Positions 25,865 to 35,684 of a DNA stretch of 64,000 nucleotides are shown here, piece after piece. How positions within the stretch are numbered: position 1 is the stretch's first letter; every line of letters starts with the position of its first letter. The notes under the pieces were generated by a model that ran no database searches, had not been told where the DNA came from, and saw only the letters and a program-made list of their open reading frames with translations. The stretch lies in the NCBI GenBank assembly GCA_002470465.1, contig DKMD01000017.1, positions 62,001-126,000 of the forward strand, read 5' to 3'. This stretch comes from Pluralibacter sp. UBA7423 (GTDB lineage Bacteria; Pseudomonadota; Gammaproteobacteria; Enterobacterales; Enterobacteriaceae). Both the position numbers and the translations under genes were made by a program.

Positions 25865-27079
25865 ATGAAGATTGTAGCCGCAGAGGTATTTGTCACCAGC
25901 CCAGGGCGTAATTTCGTTACGCTGAAAATCACCACCGACGAAGGCATCACCGGTCTTGGTGATGCCACGTTAAACGGACGCGAGCTGTCCGTAGCATCCT
26001 ACCTGAAAGATCATCTTTGCCCGCAGTTGATAGGGCGGGATGCTCACCGAATCGAGGATATCTGGCAGTTCTTTTATAAAGGAGCTTACTGGCGCCGCGG
26101 GCCGGTCACCATGTCGGCCATTTCTGCCGTTGATATGGCACTGTGGGACATCAAGGCCAAAGCCGCCAACATGCCGCTGTATCAGCTGCTCGGTGGCGCG
26201 TCACGCGAAGGCGTTATGGTTTACTGTCACACCACCGGGCACACCATTGACGACGTGCTGGAAGATTACGCGCGGCACAAAGAGATGGGCTTTAAAGCCA
26301 TTCGTGTGCAATGTGGCGTGCCGGGCATGAAAACCACCTACGGCATGGCGAAAGGAAAAGGGCTGGCGTATGAACCGGCGACCAAAGGCCAGTGGCCGGA
26401 AGAGCAGCTGTGGTCGACGGAAAAATACCTCGACTTCACGCCAAAGCTGTTTGACGCCGTGCGCGAAAAATTCGGCTTCAACGAACACCTCCTGCATGAC
26501 ATGCACCACCGCCTGACGCCGATTGAGGCTGCGCGTTTTGGTAAAAGCATCGAAGACTACCGTCTGTTCTGGATGGAAGATCCGACCCCTGCGGAAAATC
26601 AGGAGTGTTTCCGCCTGATTCGTCAGCACACCGTCACGCCGATTGCGGTGGGTGAAGTATTTAACAGCATCTGGGACTGCAAGCAGCTGATAGAAGAGCA
26701 GCTTATCGACTATATCCGCACCACGATAACGCACGCGGGTGGGATCACCGGTATGCGCCGCATTGCAGATTTTGCCTCGCTTTACCAGGTCCGCACGGGT
26801 TCGCATGGCCCGTCAGACCTTTCACCTGTGTGCATGGCTGCTGCGCTGCACTTTGACCTGTGGGTGCCTAACTTCGGCGTGCAGGAATATATGGGCTATT
26901 CCGAACAGATGCTGGAAGTCTTCCCGCACAGCTGGACGTTTGACAACGGCTATATGCATCCAGGCAACAAGCCGGGTCTTGGCATTGAGTTCGATGAAAA
27001 GCTGGCTGCGAAATATCCCTACGATCCGGCTTATCTTCCGGTAGCGAGACTTGAAGACGGGACTTTATGGAACTGGTAA
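25865..27079 (+). CDS. rspA: D-mannonate dehydratase-family enzyme RspA
   Basis: This 404-residue enolase-superfamily (mandelate racemase group) enzyme dehydrates D-mannonate to 2-keto-3-deoxygluconate in characterised ManD members. Metal-binding and catalytic blocks are HDMHHR, WMEDPT, AVGEVFN and [12 protein letters not shown]. The length equals that of E. coli RspA, first described from starvation-sensing work. It is followed after 35 bases by a glucuronate isomerase gene instead of rspB. Catalytic efficiency differs widely within the family, so D-mannonate as the main substrate is likely but not certain. Confidence 0.9.
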   Translation: MKIVAAEVFVTSPGRNFVTLKITTDEGITGLGDATLNGRELSVASYLKDHLCPQLIGRDAHRIEDIWQFFYKGAYWRRGPVTMSAISAVDMALWDIKAKAANMPLYQLLGGASREGVMVYCHTTGHTIDDVLEDYARHKEMGFKAIRVQCGVPGMKTTYGMAKGKGLAYEPATKGQWPEEQLWSTEKYLDFTPKLFDAVREKFGFNEHLLHDMHHRLTPIEAARFGKSIEDYRLFWMEDPTPAENQECFRLIRQHTVTPIAVGEVFNSIWDCKQLIEEQLIDYIRTTITHAGGITGMRRIADFASLYQVRTGSHGPSDLSPVCMAAALHFDLWVPNFGVQEYMGYSEQMLEVFPHSWTFDNGYMHPGNKPGLGIEFDEKLAAKYPYDPAYLPVARLEDGTLWNW

Positions 27080-27114
27080 GGAATTAAGCACATTCATTCA
27101 TAAGGGAAACAAAC

Positions 27115-28521
27115 ATGGACTTCATTAACGATCGGTTTATGATCAACAATGAAGTCGGTGTTCGGCTTTATAAAGAAGTAGCTTCGCAATTGCCGATCGT
27201 CGACTATCATTGCCATCTTGACGCAAAAGAAATTTATGAAAATAAAGAAATAAAAGATATTACACAGCTTTGGCTTTCCGGCGACCATTATAAATGGCGC
27301 GCGATGCGGGCGAATGGTGTGGATGAACGTTTTATTACAGGTGATGCTACCTCAGAAGAGAAATTTAAAGCATGGGCTGAAACCGTTGAATCGGCGTTTG
27401 GCAATCCGCTTTATCACTGGACCCATCTGGAACTGAGTAAATATTTTTCCTGTCATCTTCTTCTGGATAGCAGTAACTGGCGTGAGGTGATGGAACATTG
27501 CAATCGACTGTTAAAAACGGAGGCATTCAGACCACGGAGTTTAATTACGCGCTCGAATGTAGAAGTGATTTGTACAACAGATGCGCCCCTGGACTCACTG
27601 GAATATCATCGTCTGCTTCAAAAAGATAATTCCTTTAGCACAAAAGTATTACCGACATTTCGACCAGACGACATTTTTGAAGAATCATCGGCAGTATTTT
27701 CTGCCTTTGTGGATAAACTGGCTGCGTTAACCCATGTAAAGATAGCGTCATTTGCTGATTTTGATAAAGCCATTGCGCAGCGAATTGAGTGGTTCCATCA
27801 GTCCGGCTGTCGTATCTCCGATCACGGCCCCGTTAATATCACTTATTGCAGCGCTACACCTGAATGTATTGCCAGTCTGTTTACAAGAAAATGCGCTGGG
27901 GAAGAACTCACCGGGCATGAGCATGCACAGTTAAATAGTGCGATGTTTGTCATGTTATCTGCGCATTACAAAAAATACCGCTGGGCGATGCAAATTCATT
28001 TCGGCGCGCTTCGGAATAATAATAGTGACATGTACAGCAAGCTCGGAATCAACACGGGGTTCGATTCCATTAGCGATCAAAACGGACTGGCCTTGAATCT
28101 GAATCAGTTGCTTAACGCAATGAACCAGCATGCAGGCCTGCCAAAAACGATTATCTACAACCTTAACGCCAGCTACAACGATGTGGTGGCGACGACTATC
28201 GCCAACTTCCAGTCAGCCGAAGATGGGATTAAGTCCCCCATTCAGTTTGGTTCAGGCTGGTGGTTTAACGATACGCGAAGAGGTATGGAGAACCAGTTAA
28301 CTTGTCTGGCGGACCAGGGATTACTAATGCACTTTGTGGGAATGCTGACGGATTCGCGCAGCCTTGTTTCATATCCGCGACATGATTATTTCCGTCGAAT
28401 ATTGTGCAACTTAATAGGCGAGTGGGTTCAGCGGGGCGAGGTCCCTGATAATAATAATATCCTGACCCGAATGGTTAAAAATATTTGCCACGATAACGCC
28501 TGTAACTACTTCAAATTTTAA
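27115..28521 (+). CDS. uxaC: Glucuronate isomerase (UxaC family)
   Basis: This 468-residue isomerase interconverts D-glucuronate with D-fructuronate (and D-galacturonate with D-tagaturonate). The amidohydrolase-like metal motif VDYHCHLDA lies near residue 30, and NPLYHWTHLEL and FGSGWWFNDT are family blocks. The gene is clearly more AT-rich than rspA before it, suggesting separate acquisition. It sits between rspA and rspB, which are adjacent in E. coli. It may be a second uxaC besides a housekeeping copy elsewhere, which the window cannot show. Confidence 0.9.
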   Translation: MDFINDRFMINNEVGVRLYKEVASQLPIVDYHCHLDAKEIYENKEIKDITQLWLSGDHYKWRAMRANGVDERFITGDATSEEKFKAWAETVESAFGNPLYHWTHLELSKYFSCHLLLDSSNWREVMEHCNRLLKTEAFRPRSLITRSNVEVICTTDAPLDSLEYHRLLQKDNSFSTKVLPTFRPDDIFEESSAVFSAFVDKLAALTHVKIASFADFDKAIAQRIEWFHQSGCRISDHGPVNITYCSATPECIASLFTRKCAGEELTGHEHAQLNSAMFVMLSAHYKKYRWAMQIHFGALRNNNSDMYSKLGINTGFDSISDQNGLALNLNQLLNAMNQHAGLPKTIIYNLNASYNDVVATTIANFQSAEDGIKSPIQFGSGWWFNDTRRGMENQLTCLADQGLLMHFVGMLTDSRSLVSYPRHDYFRRILCNLIGEWVQRGEVPDNNNILTRMVKNICHDNACNYFKF

Positions 28522-28546
28522 AAATCTTCTCGTAAGAGGATAGAAC

Positions 28547-30100
28547 ATGGCTCGTACCTTTAAAAAAATAACAATACCTGTCAGCATCGGTTATGGTCTG
28601 ACAGATATTATGGGCGGCGGTGCGTTTACCGTTATCGGTGCATGGTTATTATTTTACTACACCACTTTTGTTGGCCTCTCTCCCATGGAGGCCGCATCCA
28701 TTGTGGCTATTGCCAGAGTCGTGGATGCAATAGTCAGTTTGTTTATGGGGAGTTTTACCGATCATTTTTATAAAAATGCGCTGGGTAAACGATTTGGTCG
28801 CCGCCGCTTCTTCTTGCTGATTGGGGCGCCGTTGATGCTGGTCTATATACTGCTCTGGGTAAATGGAATGAACTTCTGGTTCTACCTCGCCGTTTACCTT
28901 GCGTTTGAAGTGATTGCCGCCATGGTTTTAATTCCATGGGAAACGCTTCCTTCGGAAATGACTAAGGACTTCAACTCGCGGACCAAACTTTCAACGTGCC
29001 GGATGTTCCTTTCGGCGTCAGGAACGTTTTTGGCAACCTTTATTCCAGGACTGCTGATCGGTCATTTTGGTGAACAGGATCCTGACGCATACTTTATTAA
29101 TGGTGTGGTATTCGCCGTGCTGTTTATGGTTTGCGTATTTATCTCCTGGAAGGTGACATGGGAGCGGGAACTGACGCCTGAAATGCTCGCGGAAATGGAA
29201 AAGGAGACAGCGCCACGTTCACTGAATGAAAAAATTGCCACCGTAGGGAATCTCTTCAGGGAATATTTATCAACCTTAAAGGTGAGGGCGTTTCGTAAAC
29301 ATCTGGCAATCTATCTGTTCTCCTTTACCGCAAAGGATGTTTATAACACCGTCTTTGTCTTCTTTTGTGTGTACTGCCTGAATGTCTCTTCATCGCTTTC
29401 GGGAACATTGCTGTCAATGAGTATTGTGGGGCTGCCGGTGACGTTACTGGCGGGCGTCGCCATCATTAAGTTCGGACCGTCCCGACTGTACGTTTTTGCC
29501 TATACCACGATGCTATTGTGTCTGGCGGGTCTCTTTATGGTTTATCAGTTCCCGCCTGATAACAAAGTGACAGTACTCCTTTGCCTTGCCGCTGTTTATC
29601 AGATTGGGCGTTGCGTTCTTGAGTTTACCCCCTGGAACGTCTTCCCGTTTATTCCCGATATTGACGAGATGATCACCCGGCAGCGTCGTGAGGGATTGTT
29701 TGCCGCAGTCATGACCTTCTCACGTAAGACGACGGTAGCCATCGCGACGTTTGTCGTTGGCGTGATGCTGCAAAGCGGCGGGTTTGTGAAAGGCAGTCTG
29801 GTCCAGCCTCAGGAAGCGATCTCCACCATTGCTGCAATGCTGTTCATCGGTACGGGAGGGCTATTGATCATAGCTCTGTGGCAGGCATGCACATTCCATC
29901 TTAACAAGCGCACACACAAGATTTTCGTCGACGAAGTGGAGCGGCTGAAGGCTCGCGGGCTGAAGAGCGACGTCAGCGACGAGACCCGTCAGGTCGTTGA
30001 AGATTTAACAGGCTACAGCTATGACGCGCTATGGCTTGAAAACGACACTGCGATGCGGGCAGGCAACCGGAAGACAGCATCCGTTACATCAGCTCACTGA
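28547..30100 (+). CDS. GPH-family sugar/hexuronide:cation symporter
   Basis: This 517-residue MelB/GusB-type transporter has 12 helices. The N-terminal signature ISIGYGLTD-like (VSIGYGLTDIMGGGAF) and the DPYGD-type loop FTDHFYKNALGKRFGRRR are present. A C-terminal cytoplasmic tail of about 70 residues follows the last helix. It is 25 bases after uxaC and shares its lower GC content in the first half, so the two look like one acquired module. Substrate is probably a uronide or hexuronate, which would feed UxaC. Confidence 0.85.
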   Translation: MARTFKKITIPVSIGYGLTDIMGGGAFTVIGAWLLFYYTTFVGLSPMEAASIVAIARVVDAIVSLFMGSFTDHFYKNALGKRFGRRRFFLLIGAPLMLVYILLWVNGMNFWFYLAVYLAFEVIAAMVLIPWETLPSEMTKDFNSRTKLSTCRMFLSASGTFLATFIPGLLIGHFGEQDPDAYFINGVVFAVLFMVCVFISWKVTWERELTPEMLAEMEKETAPRSLNEKIATVGNLFREYLSTLKVRAFRKHLAIYLFSFTAKDVYNTVFVFFCVYCLNVSSSLSGTLLSMSIVGLPVTLLAGVAIIKFGPSRLYVFAYTTMLLCLAGLFMVYQFPPDNKVTVLLCLAAVYQIGRCVLEFTPWNVFPFIPDIDEMITRQRREGLFAAVMTFSRKTTVAIATFVVGVMLQSGGFVKGSLVQPQEAISTIAAMLFIGTGGLLIIALWQACTFHLNKRTHKIFVDEVERLKARGLKSDVSDETRQVVEDLTGYSYDALWLENDTAMRAGNRKTASVTSAH

Positions 30101-30134
30101 CGCAATGACGTCGTGATTACAGGAAACCTACAAA

Positions 30135-31154
30135 ATGAAAAGCATAGTCATTCGTCAACCTGATGAATTAGTGATTGAAGAGCGCACACTGCCGACTCCG
30201 GCTGCTGGTGAGGTGAGGGTAAAAGTGAAGCTGGCGGGGATTTGTGGCTCCGACAGTCATATCTACCGCGGCCACAACCCGTTTGCGAAATACCCACGCG
30301 TGATTGGTCACGAATTTTTTGGCGTCATCGACGCGGTTGGCGAAGGGATAAGCGACGCCCGCCTGGGCGAGCGAGTCAGCGTCGACCCGGTCATCAGCTG
30401 CGGCCACTGTTACCCGTGTTCGGTCGGCAAACCGAACGTCTGTACTTCGCTTGTGGTGCTGGGCGTGCATCGGGACGGTGGGTTCAGTGAGTACGCCGTC
30501 GTGCCCGCAAAGAACGCCTGGCCGATTCCGGACGCTATTCAGGACAAGCACGCGGTCATGGTGGAACCATTCACCATCGCAGCGAACGTGACCGGGCAAG
30601 CAAAACCGACGCCGCAGGACGTAGCGCTGGTTTATGGCGCCGGGCCGATGGGGCTGGTGACCGTCCAGGCATTGAAGGGCGTCTATAAGGTCAGCCAGGT
30701 GATTGTCGTCGATCGTATTACGGAGCGCCTCGCGATGGCTGAGCAAAGCGGCGCGGACTGGGCGATCAACAATGCAGATCGGTCGTTACAGGTGGAGCTT
30801 GAGGCAAAAGGTATCAAGCCAACGCTGATTATCGACGCGGCCTGTCATCCGTCGATTTTGCAGGAGGCCGTGAACCTGGCTTCTCCGGCAGGGCGAATCG
30901 TGCTGATGGGCTTCTCTGGAGAACCTTCCCAGGTGGCGCAGCAGGGGATCACCGGCAAAGAGCTGACGGTCTACTCCTCGCGCCTCAACGCCAACAAGTT
31001 CCCGGTGGTTATCGACTGGCTGGAGAAAGGGCTTATAGACCCGGACAAGCTGGTTACCCACGTCATGGATTACCGACAGGTCGGTGAGGCCATCGGGGTG
31101 TTTGAAAAAGACCAGAAGCGTTGCTGCAAGGTGCTCTTGACCTTTGCAGAATAA
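30135..31154 (+). CDS. rspB: Zinc-dependent alcohol dehydrogenase RspB
   Basis: This 339-residue medium-chain dehydrogenase has catalytic zinc ligands C37, H59 and E60 (GHEFFG), structural zinc cysteines 89, 92, 95 and 103 (CGHCYPCSVGKPNVC), and a Rossmann motif GAGPMG. RspB-type enzymes in characterised clusters oxidise L-gulonate to D-fructuronate with NAD. That would link it to YdfI and RspA here. The start follows AGGAAACC. Confidence 0.88.
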   Translation: MKSIVIRQPDELVIEERTLPTPAAGEVRVKVKLAGICGSDSHIYRGHNPFAKYPRVIGHEFFGVIDAVGEGISDARLGERVSVDPVISCGHCYPCSVGKPNVCTSLVVLGVHRDGGFSEYAVVPAKNAWPIPDAIQDKHAVMVEPFTIAANVTGQAKPTPQDVALVYGAGPMGLVTVQALKGVYKVSQVIVVDRITERLAMAEQSGADWAINNADRSLQVELEAKGIKPTLIIDAACHPSILQEAVNLASPAGRIVLMGFSGEPSQVAQQGITGKELTVYSSRLNANKFPVVIDWLEKGLIDPDKLVTHVMDYRQVGEAIGVFEKDQKRCCKVLLTFAE

Positions 31155-31206
31155 TTAAAACAGAGAGCGAGTGAGCCGTACGCCTCTTACTTTCGAGAAC
31201 AACACT

Positions 31207-32589
31207 ATGACGCAACATCAACCTGTACGAAGCACGAAAGATTTAACCCGCGCCGCGGTCTCCGGCTGGCTAGGCACCGCGCTGGAGTTCATGGATTTTC
31301 AACTCTATTCGCTTGGGGCTGCGCTGGTTTTCCATGAAATATTTTTCCCGGAGCAGTCGGCGGCGATGGCGCTGATTCTGGCGATGGGCACCTACGGCGC
31401 GGGCTACATTGCCCGCATCATCGGAGCCTTTATCTTCGGCAAAATGGGTGACAGGATCGGGCGCAAAAAGGTGCTGTTTATCACCATCACCATGATGGGG
31501 ATCTGCACCACGCTTATCGGCGTGCTGCCGACTTACGCACAGATTGGTATTTTCGCGCCGGTGCTGCTGGTGACGCTGCGCATCATTCAGGGGCTGGGAG
31601 CCGGGGCCGAAATTTCCGGTGCGGGCACCATGCTGGCTGAGTACGCGCCGAAAGGTAAACGCGGGATTATCTCCTCGCTGGTGGCGATGGGTACTAACTG
31701 CGGTACGCTCAGCGCCACGGCCATCTGGGCATTGATGTTCTTCGTACTCGATCGCGAGTCGCTGGTGGCCTGGGGCTGGCGCGTGCCGTTCCTGGCAAGC
31801 GTAGTGGTGATGATTTTCGCTATCTGGCTGCGATTGAATCTCAAAGAGAGCCCGGTGTTTGAGAAAGTCAGCGAGAGCGGGGCCGTAGCAAACCAGAGTC
31901 AGCATGAGGAAAACACGCTTGGCGCGATGTTCCGCAGCAAAACCTTCTGGCTGGCGACAGGGCTGCGTTTCGGGCAGGCGGGTAACTCAGGATTGATTCA
32001 GACGTTCCTTGCGGGGTATCTGGTACAAACCCTGGTGTTTGATAAGGCGATTCCCACCGACGCCCTGATGATAAGTTCAGTCATTGGCTTTATCACCATC
32101 CCGCTGCTGGGCTGGCTTTCGGACAAATATGGCCGCCGCCTGCCGTACATCATTCTCAATATCTCGGCCATCATTCTGGCTTATCCGATGCTGGCGCTTA
32201 TCGTCGACAAGAGCCACGCGCCGGGCGTCATCATGACCAGCCTGATTGTTATCCATAACGTGGCGGTGCTGGGCCTGTTTGCGCTGGAAAATATCACCAT
32301 GGCGGAAATGTTTGGCTCGCGAAATCGCTTTACCCGGATGGCCATTGCCAAAGAGGCGGGTGGGCTGGTGGCCGTTGGATTCGGTCCGTTGCTGGCGGGG
32401 ATTTTCTGCAACCTGACCGGAAGCTGGTGGCCGATGGTCGCGATGATTATCTGCTACTCGCTGATAGGCCTGATTTCTGCTGCGCTGATGCCAGAAGTGC
32501 GCGATCGCGATTTGAGTCTGTTGCAGGATGCTGCGGAGCAAGCGCCTGAACGCACTGCGGTGCCGTATGGGCAAACAGTGAACCGCTAG
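31207..32589 (+). CDS. ydfJ: MHS-type MFS transporter YdfJ
   Basis: This 460-residue metabolite:H+ symporter has 12 helices, with GALIFGKMGDRIGRKK-type loop 2–3 (FGKMGDRIGRKKVLF) and the sequence MDFQLYSLGAALVF typical of E. coli YdfJ. In E. coli K-12 the gene is cut by the Qin prophage; here it is intact. A GTG 12 codons upstream (31171), preceded by AGAGAG, is an alternative start. The substrate is probably a sugar acid of the rsp pathway. Confidence 0.82.
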   Translation: MTQHQPVRSTKDLTRAAVSGWLGTALEFMDFQLYSLGAALVFHEIFFPEQSAAMALILAMGTYGAGYIARIIGAFIFGKMGDRIGRKKVLFITITMMGICTTLIGVLPTYAQIGIFAPVLLVTLRIIQGLGAGAEISGAGTMLAEYAPKGKRGIISSLVAMGTNCGTLSATAIWALMFFVLDRESLVAWGWRVPFLASVVVMIFAIWLRLNLKESPVFEKVSESGAVANQSQHEENTLGAMFRSKTFWLATGLRFGQAGNSGLIQTFLAGYLVQTLVFDKAIPTDALMISSVIGFITIPLLGWLSDKYGRRLPYIILNISAIILAYPMLALIVDKSHAPGVIMTSLIVIHNVAVLGLFALENITMAEMFGSRNRFTRMAIAKEAGGLVAVGFGPLLAGIFCNLTGSWWPMVAMIICYSLIGLISAALMPEVRDRDLSLLQDAAEQAPERTAVPYGQTVNR

Positions 32590-32613
32590 TACAACTTTAC
32601 TGAGGTTAATGAT

Positions 32614-33948
32614 ATGGCGAACATAGACAATATTTCGTATCAGACGAGTAACGTGTCGACAATCCGCCGTGTTGCAACGGCATCGGCGATCGGTACGGCG
32701 GCAGAGTATTATGACTTTTTCGCTTACGGCACCGCAGCAGTCCTGTTTTTCGGCCACCTGTTTTTCCCAAGCAGCGATCCGCTGATTAGCACGCTGGCAG
32801 CATTTGCTACCTATGCCGTAGGGTTCCTTGCCCGGCCACTGGGTGGCATCGTATTCGGGCATATTGGCGATAAAGTCGGGCGCAAAAAAGCGCTGGTGAT
32901 CACCATTCTCATCGTCGGCCTCGGGACGTTCTGCATCGGGCTGTTACCCACTTATGAGAAAATTGGTTTTTGGGCTCCCGCTTTGCTTATTTTCATTCGC
33001 GTGCTGCAAGGTTTTGGCGTAGGGGGCGAACAGGCTGGCGCAGTGTTAATGACCGCCGAATATGCCGAGCCGTCGCGGCGGGGATTCTATGCCAGCTGGG
33101 TACAGATTGGGGCACCGACAGGTTTTCTTTTGCCGATGGCGCTGTTTGCCATCCTGAATATGACCCTGACCAGTACAGAGATGATGGATTACGGCTGGCG
33201 CATTCCTTTTCTGCTGAGTGCGGTGCTGGTGTTTGTCGGGCTGTTTATCCGTCTGAAAATTGATGAATCGCCGGTCTTTGCCCAGATCCGCGATACCAAA
33301 GCGGCAGAATCGCGTCCGGTGGTGGAGGTTATACGCGACTATCCGGGGCTGGTGGTGAAGGGGGTCAGCGCCAAACTCATCGAAGCCTGCACTTTTGCGA
33401 TGTTCACGGTGATCGTGCTTGCCTATGGAAAGGCGAACCAGCTCAATGCCACCTGGCTGATGGATGCAATGATCGTGGCCGTTTTACTGGAAATTGTCGC
33501 GATCCCCGCAATGGGCGCGCTAAGCGACCGTATCGGGCGAAAACCTGTTTACATCACCGGGGCAATCATTCAGGTCCTGGCGATCGTCCCGTTCTTTCTG
33601 GCGATTAATCAGGACAGCTTCTGGCTGACGCAGCTGGCGATGATTCTGGTGATCACCTTCGGCCACAGCATGTGTTATGCCCCTCAGGCCTCCTGGTTCC
33701 CGGAGCTGTTTCCAACCCATATTCGCTGTAGCGGTATCGCACTTATCTGGCAACTGGGGTCGCTGATTGGCAGCGGCATTCTGGGGCTGGTCGCGGTGAA
33801 AATCCTGCAGGCGACGGGCGGACATTACTACGGAATGGCTACCTACGTAATTGTGCTCGGCGCCGTTTCCCTGGTGGGGCTGGCGCTGATGCCGGAAACC
33901 GCACCGCTTAAAAGGAAGGCAGAATATCAACACTGGGGAGAAAAGTAG
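32614..33948 (+). CDS. Second MHS-type MFS transporter
   Basis: This 444-residue, 12-helix metabolite:H+ symporter of the ShiA/ProP-like group has motif FGHIGDKVGRKKALV in loop 2–3 and VLQGFGVGGEQAGAV in helix 4. It lies 24 bases after ydfJ and is only moderately similar to it, so it is not a recent duplicate. The substrate is unknown. It is an addition relative to the E. coli ydfJ–ydfI order. A TGAGG ribosome-binding site precedes it. Confidence 0.82.
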   Translation: MANIDNISYQTSNVSTIRRVATASAIGTAAEYYDFFAYGTAAVLFFGHLFFPSSDPLISTLAAFATYAVGFLARPLGGIVFGHIGDKVGRKKALVITILIVGLGTFCIGLLPTYEKIGFWAPALLIFIRVLQGFGVGGEQAGAVLMTAEYAEPSRRGFYASWVQIGAPTGFLLPMALFAILNMTLTSTEMMDYGWRIPFLLSAVLVFVGLFIRLKIDESPVFAQIRDTKAAESRPVVEVIRDYPGLVVKGVSAKLIEACTFAMFTVIVLAYGKANQLNATWLMDAMIVAVLLEIVAIPAMGALSDRIGRKPVYITGAIIQVLAIVPFFLAINQDSFWLTQLAMILVITFGHSMCYAPQASWFPELFPTHIRCSGIALIWQLGSLIGSGILGLVAVKILQATGGHYYGMATYVIVLGAVSLVGLALMPETAPLKRKAEYQHWGEK

Positions 33949-33997
33949 CTAATCGTTTTGCGGGGCAGGTCGCATTTGCCTGCTCTGCAACTCCCTT

Positions 33998-34010
33998 CTT
34001 GTATGGCAGT
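33998..34010 (+). promoter_or_regulatory. Third candidate RspR operator, upstream of ydfI
   Basis: CTTGTATGGCAGT differs from the two upstream copies at one base. No CRP half-site lies 32 bases upstream here, so ydfI may respond to the regulator but not to CRP in the same way. Confidence 0.5.
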
Positions 34011-34084
34011 TGATGAAAATCAAAGATGTCATACCAATTGCATGAGATGGTCTACAGCCTAAAGTTCGACGACCTCTCACAACA

Positions 34085-35560
34085 ATGAGCCTCATGATGA
34101 CTAATAACCTGTTGAAAGCTAAAGCGTCACTCCCGAACTACGACCGTACAAAGCTGGTCTCCCGCATCGTTCACCTCGGCTTCGGCGCATTCCATCGCGC
34201 GCACCAGGCCGTTTATACCGATATTCTTGCCCAGGAGCACGGCAGCGACTGGGGCTACACCGAAGTTAACCTGATTGGCGGCGAGCAGCAGATTGCTGAC
34301 CTGAAACGTCAGGACAACCTCTATACCGTGGCGGAAATGTCCGCCGATGCCTGGACCGCTCGCGTAGTTGGCGTAGTGAAAGACGCGCTGCACGCCCAGG
34401 TTGATGGTCTGGAAGCGGTTTTTGCAAAACTGTGCGAGCCGCAGGTGGCGATCGTTTCGTTAACCATCACCGAAAAAGGCTACTGCCATAATCCTGCCAC
34501 GGGTGAGCTGAACCTCGATCACCCGATGATCGCCGCCGATCTGCAAAACCCACACCAGCCAACGTCCGCACCTGGCGTGGTGGTGGAAGCGCTGGCTCGC
34601 CGTAAAGCGGCTGGCCTGGCACCGTTCAGCGTGATGTCCTGTGACAATATGCCGGAAAACGGCCATGTGCTTGGCAACGTGGTACGCGCCTATGCCCGCG
34701 CGCTGGATGCAGATCTGGCCGCATGGATTGAAAAGCACGTCACCTTCCCGTCTACCATGGTGGACCGTATTGTGCCTGCCGTTACGCCAGATACGCTGGA
34801 TAAAATCGAATCCATCACCGGCGTGCGCGATCCGGCTGGTGTGGCCTGTGAGCCATTCCGTCAGTGGGTGATTGAAGACAACTTCGTGGCGGGACGTCCG
34901 CAGTGGGAAAAAGCAGGCGCGGAACTGGTGGACGACGTCATCCCGTTTGAGGAAATGAAGCTGCGCATGCTGAACGGAAGTCACTCCTTCCTTGCATACC
35001 TCGGCTATCTGGCCGGTTATCAGCACATTAACGAATGCATGGAAGATGACAACTACCGCCGTGCTGCTCATGCGCTGATGCTGAAAGAGCAGGCGCCGAC
35101 GCTGAAAGTGAAAGGGGTGGATCTGGCCCGTTATGCCGACCTGCTTATCGATCGCTACAGCAACCCGGCGCTGCGTCACCGCACGTGGCAGATTGCGATG
35201 GACGGCAGCCAGAAATTACCGCAGCGTATGCTCGATTCCGTCCGCTGGCATCTGGTGAAAAATAGCGATTTTTCCCTGCTGGCGCTGGGCGTGGCGGGTT
35301 GGATGCGCTACGTTGACGGCACCGACGAGCAAGGCGAAGCCATTGAGGTGTGCGACCCGCTGCTGACCACCATTCAGGCTGCTGTCAATGCCAGCGAGCA
35401 GGGCGAGGCTCGTGTGAAGGCGCTGTTGGGCATCGAAGCGATTTTCGGTAAAGAACTGCTGCTGGAAACCCGCTTTGTGCAGCAGGTTACAGAAGCTTAT
35501 CTCACGCTGCTGGCGAAGGGAGCGAAAGCGACCGTGGCGGAGTTTACTGCGAAGCTGTAA
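34085..35560 (+). CDS. ydfI: Mannitol dehydrogenase-family D-mannonate/fructuronate oxidoreductase YdfI
   Basis: This 491-residue polyol-specific long-chain dehydrogenase, related to UxuB, interconverts D-fructuronate and D-mannonate with NAD(H). The N-terminal motif [15 protein letters not shown] and the catalytic block [19 protein letters not shown] (lysine and histidine) are present. The start is ambiguous: ATGs at 34085, 34094 and 34097 all lack a strong ribosome-binding site, and the last would match the E. coli N-terminus. It supplies RspA with mannonate. An intrinsic terminator follows. Confidence 0.9.
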   Translation: MSLMMTNNLLKAKASLPNYDRTKLVSRIVHLGFGAFHRAHQAVYTDILAQEHGSDWGYTEVNLIGGEQQIADLKRQDNLYTVAEMSADAWTARVVGVVKDALHAQVDGLEAVFAKLCEPQVAIVSLTITEKGYCHNPATGELNLDHPMIAADLQNPHQPTSAPGVVVEALARRKAAGLAPFSVMSCDNMPENGHVLGNVVRAYARALDADLAAWIEKHVTFPSTMVDRIVPAVTPDTLDKIESITGVRDPAGVACEPFRQWVIEDNFVAGRPQWEKAGAELVDDVIPFEEMKLRMLNGSHSFLAYLGYLAGYQHINECMEDDNYRRAAHALMLKEQAPTLKVKGVDLARYADLLIDRYSNPALRHRTWQIAMDGSQKLPQRMLDSVRWHLVKNSDFSLLALGVAGWMRYVDGTDEQGEAIEVCDPLLTTIQAAVNASEQGEARVKALLGIEAIFGKELLLETRFVQQVTEAYLTLLAKGAKATVAEFTAKL

Positions 35561-35565
35561 TAAAA

Positions 35566-35600
35566 AATGCCGCCTCATTCGGGGCGGCATTCTCTTTTTT
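35566..35600 (+). terminator. Intrinsic terminator of ydfI
   Basis: AATGCCGCC and GGGCGGCATT form a strong stem followed by CTCTTTTTT, six bases after the ydfI stop codon. Confidence 0.85.
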
Positions 35601-35672
35601 GCCGGGGAGCTATTGCCAGCCCGGCCTGCAAGGCCTGTAGGCTTGCGCAAGCGTAGCGCCGCCAGGCAACGG
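35601..35672. repeat. REP-like palindromes
   Basis: Two degenerate REP-like units (CCAGCCCGGCCTGC and CTGTAGGCTTGCGCAAGC to GCCGCCAGGC) lie between the convergent ydfI and rspR genes. Confidence 0.55.
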
Positions 35673-35684
35673 CATTTCGCAGAA

